DNA of 64,000 bases from Caprimulgus europaeus (Eukaryota > Chordata > Aves > Caprimulgiformes > Caprimulgidae). The DNA is taken from assembly GCA_907165065.1 (NCBI GenBank), contig OU015541.1:1178001-1242000 (forward strand), in the 5' to 3' direction. This document shows positions 22,212 through 32,402 of this stretch, in pieces. The notes under the pieces were generated by a model. The model was not told where the DNA came from and searched no databases. It worked only from the letters and a program-made list of their open reading frames with translations. Position numbers and translations under genes: made by a program. Every line of letters begins with the position of its first letter. Position 1 is the stretch's first letter.

Positions 22212-22350
22212 TGCTGTGGTTTAACCCCAGGAGGCAACTCAGCACCCTGCAGTCGCTTGCTCACCCTGTCTCCTGGTGGGATGGGGGAGAGAATGGGAAG
22301 AGATGGGGGAGAAAACTGGTGGGTTGGGACAGGCAAGGGACAGCAAGGGA
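22212..22350 (+). mobile_element. LTR-like (avian ERV) fragment
   Basis: tgctgtggtttaacccca, the cagtcgcttgctcacc segment and the tgggatgggggagagaatgg block match a repeat seen widely in bird genomes as an endogenous-retrovirus LTR fragment. Only about 140 bp is present. There is no coding sequence, primer-binding site or partner LTR. Confidence 0.55.
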
Positions 22351-23271
22351 CAGTGATTGTCCTTGTATTTAATGTGTCAGCACAAAGGAGCAGCCGGCAG
22401 TGATACTATTCCCAAGGGTGAAGGGCTGGGGTACAGGGACAGGGAAGCCCAAGGGGGTGCTGGGTGTGGGACCCCCACGCTGCCACTTCATGCTCCTCAC
22501 CCAAACCCACCCGAGGCGTGCTGCCTGCCCTGCCTGCCCTGCCTGCCCTGCCTGCACACTGGGGGTCGGCTGGGCCTCCTCTACCCCCTCCCCGCACTGC
22601 AGCTGAGCCCCCCCCAGCCCCTCTGCACCCCCGGCAGATGTGAGTGAAGACCCCAGAGCCAGATGGGAACATTTGGTAGCCGAGTGGTCCCTGTCTGCAG
22701 GACTCTGCCCTGACTAGCTCACCAGGAAGCCCCCTCCCTTAATATCTGCTTCCAGCTGGGAGGGGAAGACTGCTGCACCACTGCTGAGGGACAAGGGGGA
22801 TCCCCTCACCCCAGGGACCACAGGCCACCCCAGGTGAGTGGGTATGACCCCCCAGACTTGGTGCGGGGACCTTCTGGCAGGTCCCAGCCGCTGGCCCCTG
22901 GCAGCCCCCGGCCCCATTTGCATTCCATTTCCATGTGAAAGGAGCAGGTCAAGTTGAAAGTTGAAAGGCTGGTGGAGGGCAGCCGGGAAGGGGCCGCTGC
23001 CGGAGGTGAGACCCCGACAAAAGGGCTGGATCCCCAGAGCTCAGCGCTCGCCTGGCCACGGGCTGTGGCCACGGCCCTGCCAGCAGCCGCCATCTGCGTG
23101 TCCATGCTGCCGCGCACTGCTGCAGCCACCCAGACAAAGGCCTCGTGCTCGCCATGTCCCCATCTGTCACCTCCCCGAACCATGCAGGGAGAGCTGGGTG
23201 CAGGCAGCATGGCAGCATCCTTCCTGAGGAGCAAGGCGATGCTGGGCCCAGTGAGAGCTGCCCCATCGAGA

Positions 23272-23330
23272 CTAGATGGTCTTCAAAGGTCCCTTCCCAC
23301 CCAAACCAGTCTGTGGTTCTATGATGAACA
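23272..23330 (+). mobile_element. CR1 LINE 3' tail
   Basis: gagactagatggtcttcaaa, then ggtcccttcccacccaaacc and ggttctatgatga, the canonical CR1 3' terminus on the plus strand. It is only about 60 bp. Confidence 0.85.
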
Positions 23331-24502
23331 CCAGGAATTAGCACCTGCCATGACGAGGAGGTTGGGGGGCTCCTCTGTCTGGGGCTGCCCGAGCCATGCC
23401 AAGCCCGGGTCCCACTGGGCACCCACAGCCGCCTCCACCCAGCCCTGCCAGGGAGGATTTGGCCTCTGAGCACGTTTTTTGCTAACTGGCGGCTGCATTG
23501 AGCTCCTGGGAGGTCCTCAGAGCGGCACGAGGGGGACCCACCCCGAGGTGAGAGGGGAGCCAGCGCCAGCACCCGCCTGTCCCTCTGTTTCCAAGCACTG
23601 TCCCTCTGTCCCTGCCTTGTCCCCATGTCCCCTGGGCTGAGCTGGATGCAGCTCCTGGGGCGAGCTTCCCTCCCCAAACCCATCGTGGCTGCTCCCAGGG
23701 AGGGCGAGGCTCCCTGGCTCCAACACCCCGCTCCAAAACCACCCGGCTGCCCAGACGTGCCCGGGCAGCTGCCGCAGCCCCACGCGAGCGGATCCACCTT
23801 TGCCGTTGCTGGAGCACGGGGCCGCCCTCCGGCACCGGGACGGCTCTTTTCCGTGTGCTTCACTCGACTCTTCTCCCCCCGCCGGCTCCTTGTCTTGCTT
23901 CCAAGAGCCGTTGGTGAAATGCGCGGCTGAAATCGAGCTCCATGGGCCAAGCGCTCAGCTCCTCCACGCTGAGCCGGTTCTGGCCACGGGAGGTGCCGGT
24001 ACCGCGGGGCAGACAGCTCCCAGAGCCACGTTCAGGGCTGTAGGTCCACGTGGCTGCGGGCTTGGTGACCCTGCTCCGGTCTGTCACCTCCCCTCGTGCT
24101 GTCCGGGTTATTCTGCTGCATGTTGGAGTTTCCTGCAGGCGGTTGCTGCCGGGCAAGGCGAGTTTTCCAGATCAGAGCAGGCCGTGCCGGCGGCACACGG
24201 GGAGCCGGGTGGCAGGTCCCTGCCCACCAAAGGGCTGGGGATTGTCCCCTCTCCCTGAAACCCCATCAGAGCATCAGGACCCTCTTCCCGCAGCGGGCAG
24301 GGGATGCCCAGAGGCGTTTTGGCTTTGGCAGGGTGAGCACCTCAGGCCGTGCATCCACGCTGCCCACCCAGCACCGTGGGCTGAACCGGCATCTGTGCCG
24401 GCACGTCACCGGCTACTGTCACACTGCGTGACGCAGCCTGGCGTGGAGGAATGTCCCGTGGTTTTAATCCCATGTGAGCCCTCGGAGGGCGTCCTCGCCC
24501 GG

Positions 24503-24514
24503 TGCTGACTCAGC
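24503..24514. promoter_or_regulatory. MARE/ARE-type site
   Basis: TGCTGACTCAGC, 12 of the 13 positions of the MAF recognition element TGCTGACTCAGCA. It is isolated in the SLC52A3-FAM110A interval and its target is unknown. Confidence 0.3.
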
Positions 24515-26883
24515 GGGAGCAGCTGCGGTGCTGAGCCGCTCCAGCACCCGTCAGCTGCTGAACCACGAGGAGAAGGGGAGGACGTGGCCGGGGACGAGGA
24601 GGTGTGGGGACATCGGGACACCCCCAAGACGAGTGCAGGGAGAAGCAGCGTGGCAGCTGAGCCGTGCCGAGGAGGGTCCCACATCGCAGGGCTGATCCAG
24701 GTATGTGGCGGTGGTTGTGCTGGTCCTGTGCCAGTCCTGTGCCAGCAGCTCGGAGCTGGGTCACGCAGTGAGGGGAAGGCACAACCGCACAGCTCCTGGC
24801 ACGACTCTGGAGCAGCTCTCTCTGGTGATCCGCTGTGCCAAGAGAGCCCGGCTGGGTGCCCACGCCGGGACGGAAAGGAGCTGGGGCCACTGCGGGGCAT
24901 TGCCAGGCATGAGCAGGGCTCTCAGCCCCGGCACTTGTGTCCCTGCGCTCTGGTGTGGGACATGGGACGATGTCACTGTGTTTTTGGGGCTGTTCGCAGG
25001 GTGGCTCAGCTCAGCTCGGCTCAGCTCAGCCTGGCTGTGCCAGGGCAGGCAGCTCAGCGCCGCAGGAATGCGGAGCAGCAGGTTGTGCCAGGCTGGGCTG
25101 TCCTTGCTGGCTGGGAAGGGGAGAGGAGCCCACCCTGGCCATGGGTGACAGTGCTGGGGGGCTCTGTGTCCTCGTCCCTGTGTCCTAACAGCTGTCCCCT
25201 CCATGGCATGGCTGCGGGGCTGAGCCTCTGGCACTGTGCTGAGCTCCAGTGCCCGATGTGGGGACGTGTCCCCTCTTTGCCTTGCCCAAGGGGTCACGTT
25301 TGCACCCCTGTGCCGAGCTGGGGAGCCCTCCCTGAGCCTGGCATGGGGTCTGAGGGCAGTGGGACTGGCCGTTGGCAGGGTGCAGCTGGGGGGTACAGGG
25401 TCTGGGCAGCGCTGGAACCGAGGGGTGCTGCTGCATGGGCACCCGGCTGGCACCCCCAGCTCCCCAGGTGTCTGTGCTGCCACCTGGGTTGGGGACCTGG
25501 CTCTGTCCTTGTGTTTGTGCAGCGCCAAGCACAGCCCAGCCCTGTAAGCACAGCTATGGTGGGGGTCCCTGCCTGCCGTGCCTGTCCCTGTCCAGGGGAC
25601 ACTGCTGTCCTGCCCTGCTGGCTCTGTCCCTAGGTTTTGCCCATGCTGGGGACCCTGCAGAGGGGTGCAGAAAGTCACCCTTGGGGAGGAGGCAGGGGGT
25701 TCTGTGCTGGTGCTGGGACCATCCCCATCTGTCCCCACGCCTGGCCAGCCCTCTGCAGACACTTTCCAGGTCAGAAGGCAGCGTGTCCCCCCGGGCAGGG
25801 GACAGGGACAGGGACAGCCAGCCTCCCCCAGGCCACTCACCCGTCACCACACATCAGGCGAATGCACCGTGTGCCAGGGTGGCTGCAGCGTGGTGACCCC
25901 GTTGGGGTTCAGATCCCGGGGGGCCAGGACCCCTGCGCTGGCACACGTGGCATTGCAGACGGTGCAGCCGCGGCTGGCGTGGCCGTGGCGCGGTGCTGTG
26001 GGTGCTGAGCCGGCTCTCGCCGCCCACGGCTGACGCTGGGCTGGGCCCTGGGCTGCACCCAGGAAGTTGTGAGGGCAGGTGACGGCTCAGGGTGACGGCT
26101 CAGGACGTCGCGGGAGGGAGCGGGACCACGGCACACTGGCACCCACCGTGCCCACCGCCGCAGCCGGTGAGTGCCGGGGTTTGCGGTTCCCTCCTCGCCT
26201 GTGCCCCGGGGCCCCCGGCGGGTTCTCAGAGCAGCTCAGGGAAGGGGATAGGGAAGGAGGGGGATGTGGGGGCAGATCTGACCCCCCGTGCACCCCACCA
26301 TTGCCTGAGCCCCTCTGTGCGTTGGGACCGCCCCGGCTGCGCCCACCCGCAGGCAGGGGGCTGCAGAGGGGTGCAGGGATGGTTTGCCCCCCACCCCCCT
26401 GCTGTGGGCGGGACGGTGGCTCCGTGCGACCGTTGGAGCCGGCGGTTGTGTGCGTTGGGGTTGGCGGGGACCCAAGGATATGGGGTGTGTGGCCCCCAGC
26501 GCGGATCCTGGCACCCCGCCGCCAGGGAAGGATGGGTGGAAACCCCCACTGGTGCTTTCCAAGGGCTGAAGGGTGGGAGTGGGGAGCCCAGGAGCAAACC
26601 CAGAGCCTGCGAGAGGGCTGAGAGCCGAGGGAGTGACAGGGAGCGGAGCCTCAAAACCCCCAGCCTGGTGGGGTGGTGGGTGAGTAGGGTGGGGGATGCA
26701 CCCCTGCGTATGGGTGCTGCTCCCCTGGGAGAGGGTGAAGCTCCCCTTGATGTGGGTGCTGCTCCGTTGGCAGCAGCTGATGTGATCAGCGCATCAGTGA
26801 GGGACACCAGGACCCCTCTCTGCCATGGCCCCGCTCCCCGGGATGCCCCTCGCCGTGGCCGGGGCGTCCTCCCCGCTGGCCCC

Positions 26884-26985
26884 ATTGGCCCGGGCGCGGT
26901 TTGAAGCAGGCTGGCTCCGCGGATTGGCCGGGGGATGTTTCGGGGTGGCCTCGGCGGCGGCGGAGGCGTGGTCCCTGCCTTCAAA
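26884..26985 (+). promoter_or_regulatory. FAM110A: FAM110A promoter: CCAAT boxes and CHR
   Basis: Two inverted CCAAT boxes (ATTGG at 26884-26888 and 26923-26927) flank TTTGAA at 26900-26905, which is preceded by the GC-rich cgggcgcgg. This resembles a CDE/CHR cell-cycle element. An inverted CHR, TTCAAA, is at 26980-26985. The cluster is 200-300 bp upstream of the FAM110A ATG. No TATA box was found. Activity is inferred only. Confidence 0.4.
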
Positions 26986-27192
26986 TAGGAAACCCGGCAC
27001 AGCCGGTGCAGACAGTGCAGCACCGCACAGCCCGGCACGGCCTTTGTCTGCCCGCAGAGCCGGGGCGCGGGCAGGGAACAGGCTGCACCCGCCAGCCCCC
27101 ACCACCGCCCCTCACTCCAGCCCCTCTTTGCATCCGACAGCGCGTGAGCCCCTCGCTGCTGCCCACCCTGTGCCCCGGCGCTGGCGTGGAGG

Positions 27193-28209
27193 ATGCCCAT
27201 CGAGGCGCTGCAAGCAGGTGACGCCATGAAGGGGGTGACAATGACAGCACCCTTCACTTCGGCCATGCCCATCCGCATCCTTCGCAAGGGTCCCGCGTAT
27301 TTCCACCGGCGAGCCGAGCCGGGTGCCGGGAAGCCCAGCGCCGTGGAAAGGCTGGAGGCTGACAAAGCCAAGTACGTGAAGAGCCAGAGGGTCGCCAGCA
27401 CCAGGCAGGAGCCGGTGAAGCCGCCGCTGCTCAAACAGCCCCTCTTCACCCCAGGGGTGCGCCGGGCTGTGCTCACACCCAGCCGCAGGGCACCCCCAGG
27501 GCCGCGCCGCGCTGAAGCCGCTGGCCCAAAGACCTCCCTCAACTTGGAGATCCTCAACAACCTCATCAACCTCTGCGACAGCCCGTTCCCCAAGGCCGAG
27601 AGCCCGCTGGGCCGGGAGTGCAAGTGGAGGGTGGAGGCGCCGGCGGCATTGGGTGATGGGGCGGAGGATGCCGGTAAGCCACCAGAGAGCCCCGCCGCCG
27701 CCAAACCACCCGGCAACGTGGCCGTGAGGAGGGTGGACGTTCGTCCCTGCGGGTCTCCACGTGGTCAGGTGACACCGACACCTGCATCCCCCATCCCAGG
27801 TGGGCTACCTGTGACCCCAGCACGGAGCTCACCCACCCGACCCGAGAGCGCCCGCCGGCAGCCGCAGCTGCACCGCTCCAAGTCGGACCTGAGCGACCGG
27901 CTCTCGCGGGCCACCGCCGACCTGGAACGCTTCTTCAACTACTGCGGCCTCGACCCCGAGGAGGTGCAGGACATGGGTGCCGAGCGCTTCGCCCGTGCCA
28001 GCTCTGACATCGTGTCCCTCAAGTTTCACAGCGTCAGCACAGCCAGCTCGGAGGGCGGCCGCTCACCGCCCAGCGCGGCCACGCCGGAGGGGCGACCGGC
28101 CGAGCGTGTTCCCTACGGCATCTCCGTCATCGAGCGCAACGCCCGCGTCATCAAGTGGCTGTACGGGCTGCGCCAGGCCAGGGAGTCCCAGCAGGTGTCT
28201 GACATGTAG
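27193..28209 (+). CDS. FAM110A: FAM110A, centrosome/spindle-pole-associated protein
   Basis: The coding sequence is one uninterrupted exon, as in mammals, of 338 aa; human is 295. Family members localise to centrosomes and spindle poles and act in mitosis, with no enzymatic activity known. The N-terminal FAM110 signature [19 protein letters not shown] is at residues 47-65. The middle is basic and Pro/Ser-rich with [20 protein letters not shown] near residue 118, then a [20 protein letters not shown] stretch with [13 protein letters not shown]. The C-terminal signature [20 protein letters not shown] followed by GLRQARES occupies residues 305-331. The start MPIEALQAG aligns with the mammalian MPVHTLS-type start. 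A likely 5'UTR acceptor is tttgcatccgacag at 27127-27140, implying a non-coding upstream exon. It is the only plus-strand gene here, convergent with ANGPT4. Confidence 0.96.
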   Translation: MPIEALQAGDAMKGVTMTAPFTSAMPIRILRKGPAYFHRRAEPGAGKPSAVERLEADKAKYVKSQRVASTRQEPVKPPLLKQPLFTPGVRRAVLTPSRRAPPGPRRAEAAGPKTSLNLEILNNLINLCDSPFPKAESPLGRECKWRVEAPAALGDGAEDAGKPPESPAAAKPPGNVAVRRVDVRPCGSPRGQVTPTPASPIPGGLPVTPARSSPTRPESARRQPQLHRSKSDLSDRLSRATADLERFFNYCGLDPEEVQDMGAERFARASSDIVSLKFHSVSTASSEGGRSPPSAATPEGRPAERVPYGISVIERNARVIKWLYGLRQARESQQVSDM

Positions 28210-28919
28210 CAGTGCCACGGTGGTGGCAGGTGCCAGGGATGGATGGCAGTGCCGAATGGGGAGGGATGGCCAAGCCATGGAGGCACTGGCTGTGTCACCG
28301 GAGGAGCAGGGACCTCTTGGCGGTGACAGGACAATGGAACTTGTCCTTCTCCTTGCTTCCCTGTGCTACTGTGGCACTGGCAGAGCCCCGGTGTGGTGAC
28401 TGTGAATCCTTCCCACTGGCTCTGGCTTCATCAGATCCTCACACCAGCACTGGAGAGCCTGTGGGAAGACAGAAGACATGTGTCCCCGGGTGTGTGGCTG
28501 GTCCCCAACACCCTCCCCTCACCCTCTCCCACAGGAGCTGCTGGCAGCTCCTGCCCACCCTGCCCCTCACCAGCACCCATGGGCGGGGGTAAGGGGCTGG
28601 TTCCCCTCCACAGAGCAGGGGAAGGAGCAGCCTCCACTGAGGGGTCACGCCACCCAGGATGGGGACCATGTCCTGGTGCCCCGTGTCCTAATGCTGGAGG
28701 TCTGGGAGAAGCTGGGTGCTTTGGCGGGGGGGGGGGGGCAAACCTGACCCCCTGCCCCTGGCAGCCCAGGGCTGTGTGTGTGTGAGCGGCTGTGGGGGCT
28801 TGTGTCCCCTCCCAGGTGCCAGCGGGTGCCCAGCCCTGGGCACGCTGGGCCTGGCTATTTATGAAGACGAGGGTTGTTGGTCTTTTCCCCATTTCTACTG
28901 TTTTTTCTGATGTTTGAAC

Positions 28920-28927
28920 TGTAAATA
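28920..28927 (+). promoter_or_regulatory. FAM110A: Pumilio-type element in FAM110A 3'UTR
   Basis: TGTAAATA matches the UGUANAUA Pumilio consensus and lies 26 nt before the poly(A) signal. Confidence 0.4.
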
Positions 28928-28952
28928 ATAACAATAACAACGCGGTGGTTTT

Positions 28953-28958
28953 ATTAAA
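28953..28958 (+). terminator. FAM110A: FAM110A poly(A) signal
   Basis: ATTAAA ends an AT-rich 3'UTR segment (about 28855-28960) and is followed by the GU-rich tgcgcgtgttcctgtctc. It gives a 3'UTR of about 760 nt. Confidence 0.65.
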
Positions 28959-29074
28959 TCTCTGCTTTGGAGGCTGCGCGTGTTCCTGTCTCTCGAGGTG
29001 GTGGAGGTCGGGACGGGACAGGGACCCTCGGGGCTGGTGATGCTGAGTTGTGGGTGCTGGCGGGAGCGATGGGT

Positions 29075-29103
29075 GCCGTGCCGTGCCGTGCCGTGCCGTG
29101 CCA
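29075..29103. repeat. (CCGTG)n pentamer
   Basis: Five perfect ccgtg units plus partial flanks. The same pentamer occurs at 32.63 kb inside an ANGPT4 splice acceptor. Confidence 0.9.
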
Positions 29104-30480
29104 GCGCGGGGCCCGGCAGGCACGGCAGAGGCTGCGGTTGTGTCCAGCAGGTCCCGGCAAAGCCCCGGCCGGCGGGATTCCCCTCTGTGCCGCAGCCAGC
29201 ACCCTGCCAGCCACGCCGCCCTCCCATGGCTCCTCGCCCCGCTCCGGCAAAGCGCCGCCGAGCTTGGCCGAGTCCTGGCTCCTCCGGGGCTGCGAGATGG
29301 GGCGGTGATAGCAGGGACCTCCCAGGCGGGCTGGGGAGCTGCGAGGATGAAAGTCAGCACAGGGAACGCTTTGAAGATGAAAAGCACCCGCTGTGATCCC
29401 TTGGCAGCCTCGTGCAGCACCGCAGCCCCCAGCACTGCGGGTGCTGCTTGCACCGGGGAGGTCCCCCTGCTCCTGGCCATGCTGGCGCATCCCATGTGGG
29501 CAGGTGGCTTCTGAGGAAGGTGGCACCAAAGCCACCAGCACCTGCACCCACGAAAGCCTTGTCTGGACACTGGTCCTGCCACTGAATCCCTCGGGTTCCA
29601 GCCTCTATGGTGAGGCTGCGGCTGCGAACGGCTCCATGTGTGCAGGGAACCAGCCTGCCTGGCACGGGCACTGCTCGGCCAATGCCACACGTGTGGTGGC
29701 AGTGACAGGCTGGGCACAAGGACCAGCTGCCTGCTCAGGGCCGCAGGTTTTGTTTTTGAAGAAGCTGGAGCTGCTGCTGCCCCATCCTTGCCAGCTTGAC
29801 AGCCACTGGCCATGGCAGCACCGGCGCTCCCCTTGACTGGGGCTTCCATCCAGCCCTTGGGGTCCCCAAAAAGGCCCCGAGAGGGATGAGGGATTTCCCA
29901 CCCCAGCCTGATCACTGCCCAGGGTGCAGGATCCGTCCAGCTCTTGATGGGCAGGTCCGACTGTGGTGGGCACGACATGGTGGGCAGGACTCGGTGGGCA
30001 CGATGTGATGGGCTGGATGTGGAGGGCATAATGTGGCGGGCAGGACGTGTGGGGCAGGACGTGGGGACGGTGTTGGCCCATGAGTCAGGCTGCCAAAGCG
30101 GGCTGGGAAGGACACACCCCCCCAAGGGATCCATCATGATGGCATGCTGGGTGCCGGGTGACTCCCCAAGGAGCCAGGAAGCGGGATGTTGATGGGGACC
30201 CAGGGCACCCGCTCGGGGCCAGGCTTCACCCTCGGGAATGCTCTGCGGGAACCGGATCCCCGGTGCTGGCTGGTGCCCGGCCCCGCCGGCGGCTGGGACC
30301 AGCTGTGCTGCCGGATTCCTCAGCCCGGCGTGGCCGGGGCTGGGGCTGCATTTGCCGCTGTTGCCAAAGAGAGGGGGGGTCCCTGGCAGCCCCCAGTGGG
30401 TGAGCAGCCGGCGTGTCCCTCTGGGCATTGCCAGCCCTCGCTGGGTCCTGGTATCCTGCAAACTCCAGAGCCCTGGATGC

Positions 30481-30727
30481 TCGTGTGTGCGTGTGTGATT
30501 GTGTGCATGTGTGTCCATGTGTGCAGGCATGTTCCTGTGCACGTGTGTTTGTGTGCATGCAAGCTTGTGTGCATGTGTGTCCAAGTACACATGTGCATGT
30601 TTGTGTGTGTACATGTCCATGTGTCCATGCATGTTCCTGTGCATGCATGCTTGTGTGCACATGTGTTTGCATGCACATGTCTGTGTGCATGCGTGTCCAT
30701 GTGCATGCGTGTCCATGTGCATGCAGC
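30481..30727. repeat. TG/CATG microsatellite
   Basis: tgtgtgcatg- and tgtccatg-type units run for about 245 bp. This is alternating purine-pyrimidine DNA similar to the array at 2.1 kb, with Cys/Val or His/Thr frames across it. Confidence 0.88.
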
Positions 30728-31322
30728 TGCACAGGCAGGAGGACCCGTGTTCCCGAGGCAGTTGTCTTCATCTGTCCCGCACCCTGCACCACCCGCACAA
30801 AGCCCTGGCCCAGCCGCAGTGAGGTGACACGTGTCCCCCCAGGAATGTCCCCGCTTTGTGTGTCCCTGCTGGGGACAGCAGGATGACCCCGGTGCTCCTA
30901 TCGCTTTCCCCAGCAGCTGCCTCTCGCCGGCTCTGGTTTCGGTGAGGAGCCGCAGCTGAGCCCGTCTGTTATTCCTGGGGAGGAGGAATGGCCGGGGAGG
31001 GTGCCCATCGCCCTCGCCCCCCCGTGCCGGGGTCACCCATGGGTGCCCCATGTGCAGGCAGGGGCTGTGAGCAGGCAGCCAGGAGAGAGAAAACCAGCAG
31101 CACCCCAGTTTGGGGAGCCAGGCCCAGCACCCCAGGGTGGGGTCCACCCCCCACCTGGCACAGAGCCCCCAGCCCAGGTGCAGCCGTGCCGCGCCAGCCG
31201 CCGGCGGGGCGTGGGGTGCCGGGGGTGCCGGGGGCTGCGGTCACGCCGGGACGGTTGCTGCCTGCAGTGCTGCTCGCCGGGAGCGGGGCGGGGCTGGCGG
31301 GCGGCACCCCCCACCCTGCATT

Positions 31323-31336
31323 TTTAATTTTTTAAT
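31323..31336 (-). terminator. ANGPT4: possible ANGPT4 poly(A) signals
   Basis: Two overlapping-spaced ATTAAA hexamers on the minus strand (31323-31328, 31331-31336), about 910 nt past the ANGPT4 stop. No AATAAA lies closer. The surrounding AT-rich block (31320-31420), with CACGTG at 31387-31392, could instead be regulatory. Confidence 0.3.
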
Positions 31337-32241
31337 TATTCCACACAACCCCACTGCTGAGCATCTTCTGCAAGTGCCAACTACGTCACGTGCTTTAATC
31401 ACGGTTAATTAGCGAATGCCTGGGGACAGCGTGGAGGGCAGGGCAGCCAAAAGCCACCCCCAGGACCCTCCCCACCGCCCCCAGCCCCATCTCAAATCAC
31501 AGCCCCCTCTCCACCCACGAACCCCCACCCCTCCTGCCCACCACGGGGCTCTGCCAGCCCCCTGCCAGCGCAGCCCCCCAGCAAGCGCCTTCCAGCACGG
31601 GCCACTGGCCACCCCAGCCTGGGGACAGCTCCCCCCGAGGTCCCCAAAGACTCCCCCTACCCACCCTGGGGGCTGGAGACCCCCGGCCCCATCCTGTGAG
31701 GAGCAGTGTCCATGTGTGGGGATGGTGGCTCAGTCCATGCACCTGGGAGGGGATGGCCCATGTGCCCCTGCGTGGCCATACTCATGTCCCCCTGTGTGGC
31801 CCATGTCCCCCTGTGCGGCAGGACGGGAAGGTGGGACACCCCCAGCCCCTCACATTCACAGGGGCCGTTTGCCACACGGGGACCCCCATCCCCTCCAGCT
31901 CCCCTAATCCCACGGGAAAAGTGGTACAGGGGGGGCTTTGCAATCCCCAAAACCATATAAAATAGGCAAAGCCCTGCCGTGCCTTGGAGCCAGGCTGAGG
32001 GGGTCCCGGGGGGTCCTGGACCCCCATCCCTGGGTGAAGGGGGTGTGTGGGGGGATGGAGTCCCAGCGCTCTCCTTGACGTGCAGGATTCCAGAGAACGG
32101 GATAAACAAGAGTAGGAACTGGGGGAAAAGCTTCCCCGCAGCGCCGGGAGGGCTCAGTGTCCCCCGACCGTCCCTTCTCCCGGCCCTGTCCCTCTGTGCC
32201 AGGCGGGCACTGGCCACGGTGCCGCCCCGGCCGCTGGCACC

Positions 32242-32402
32242 CTAGAAGCTGGCGGGTCGGATCAGCATGCGGGTGCCCCTCAGGGAGTAGCTGGGCCCCT
32301 GGAAGTGGTGCCAGCGGATGCCGTTGAGCTTGCGGATGTTGTGCCGGGCTGGGTAGTAGATGCCGTTCAGGTTGGAGAGTCCGCAGGCGTCGAACCACCA
32401 GC
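32242..32402 (-). CDS. ANGPT4: ANGPT4 exon 9 (last coding)
   Basis: Acceptor CCTCGCAG|GCTGG. It encodes [20 protein letters not shown] to [11 protein letters not shown], with TAG at 32244-32242. Confidence 0.96.

Larger units (their letters stand above)
20209..26830. other. intergenic SLC52A3-FAM110A, no exon recognised
   Basis: CpG-rich sequence at 20.2-20.85 kb is the probable SLC52A3 promoter/non-coding exon zone and carries GCTGAGTCAGC at about 20373. Otherwise no domain-bearing frame was found on either strand. It contains an LTR-like fragment (22.2 kb), a CR1 tail (23.3 kb), a CTGCC repeat (22521-22555) and a strong MARE-type site at 24503. A consensus donor CAGCCG|GTGAGT at 26167 could belong to a non-coding FAM110A exon. 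Confidence 0.45.
28990..31320. other. convergent interval FAM110A-ANGPT4
   Basis: No exon is recognised. A 763-codon open frame on the minus strand spans much of this interval but has only low-complexity content. Simple repeats are at 29075-29103 and 30481-30727, and a CpG-rich patch is at 30180-30400. Confidence 0.5.

Noticed and set aside
22212-22350. Possible intact endogenous retrovirus
   Set aside because: Only a short LTR-like piece is present. There are no gag/pol/env frames and no second LTR.
26226-27716. 496-codon open frame on the minus strand
   Set aside because: It is antisense to the FAM110A promoter and coding exon; a shadow frame.
28431-30722. 763-codon open frame on the minus strand
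   Set aside because: It spans the FAM110A 3'UTR and a TG/CA array, is low-complexity (His/Thr, Pro/Ser), has no domain and no coding-like codon pattern. It reflects scarce stop codons in GC-rich DNA.
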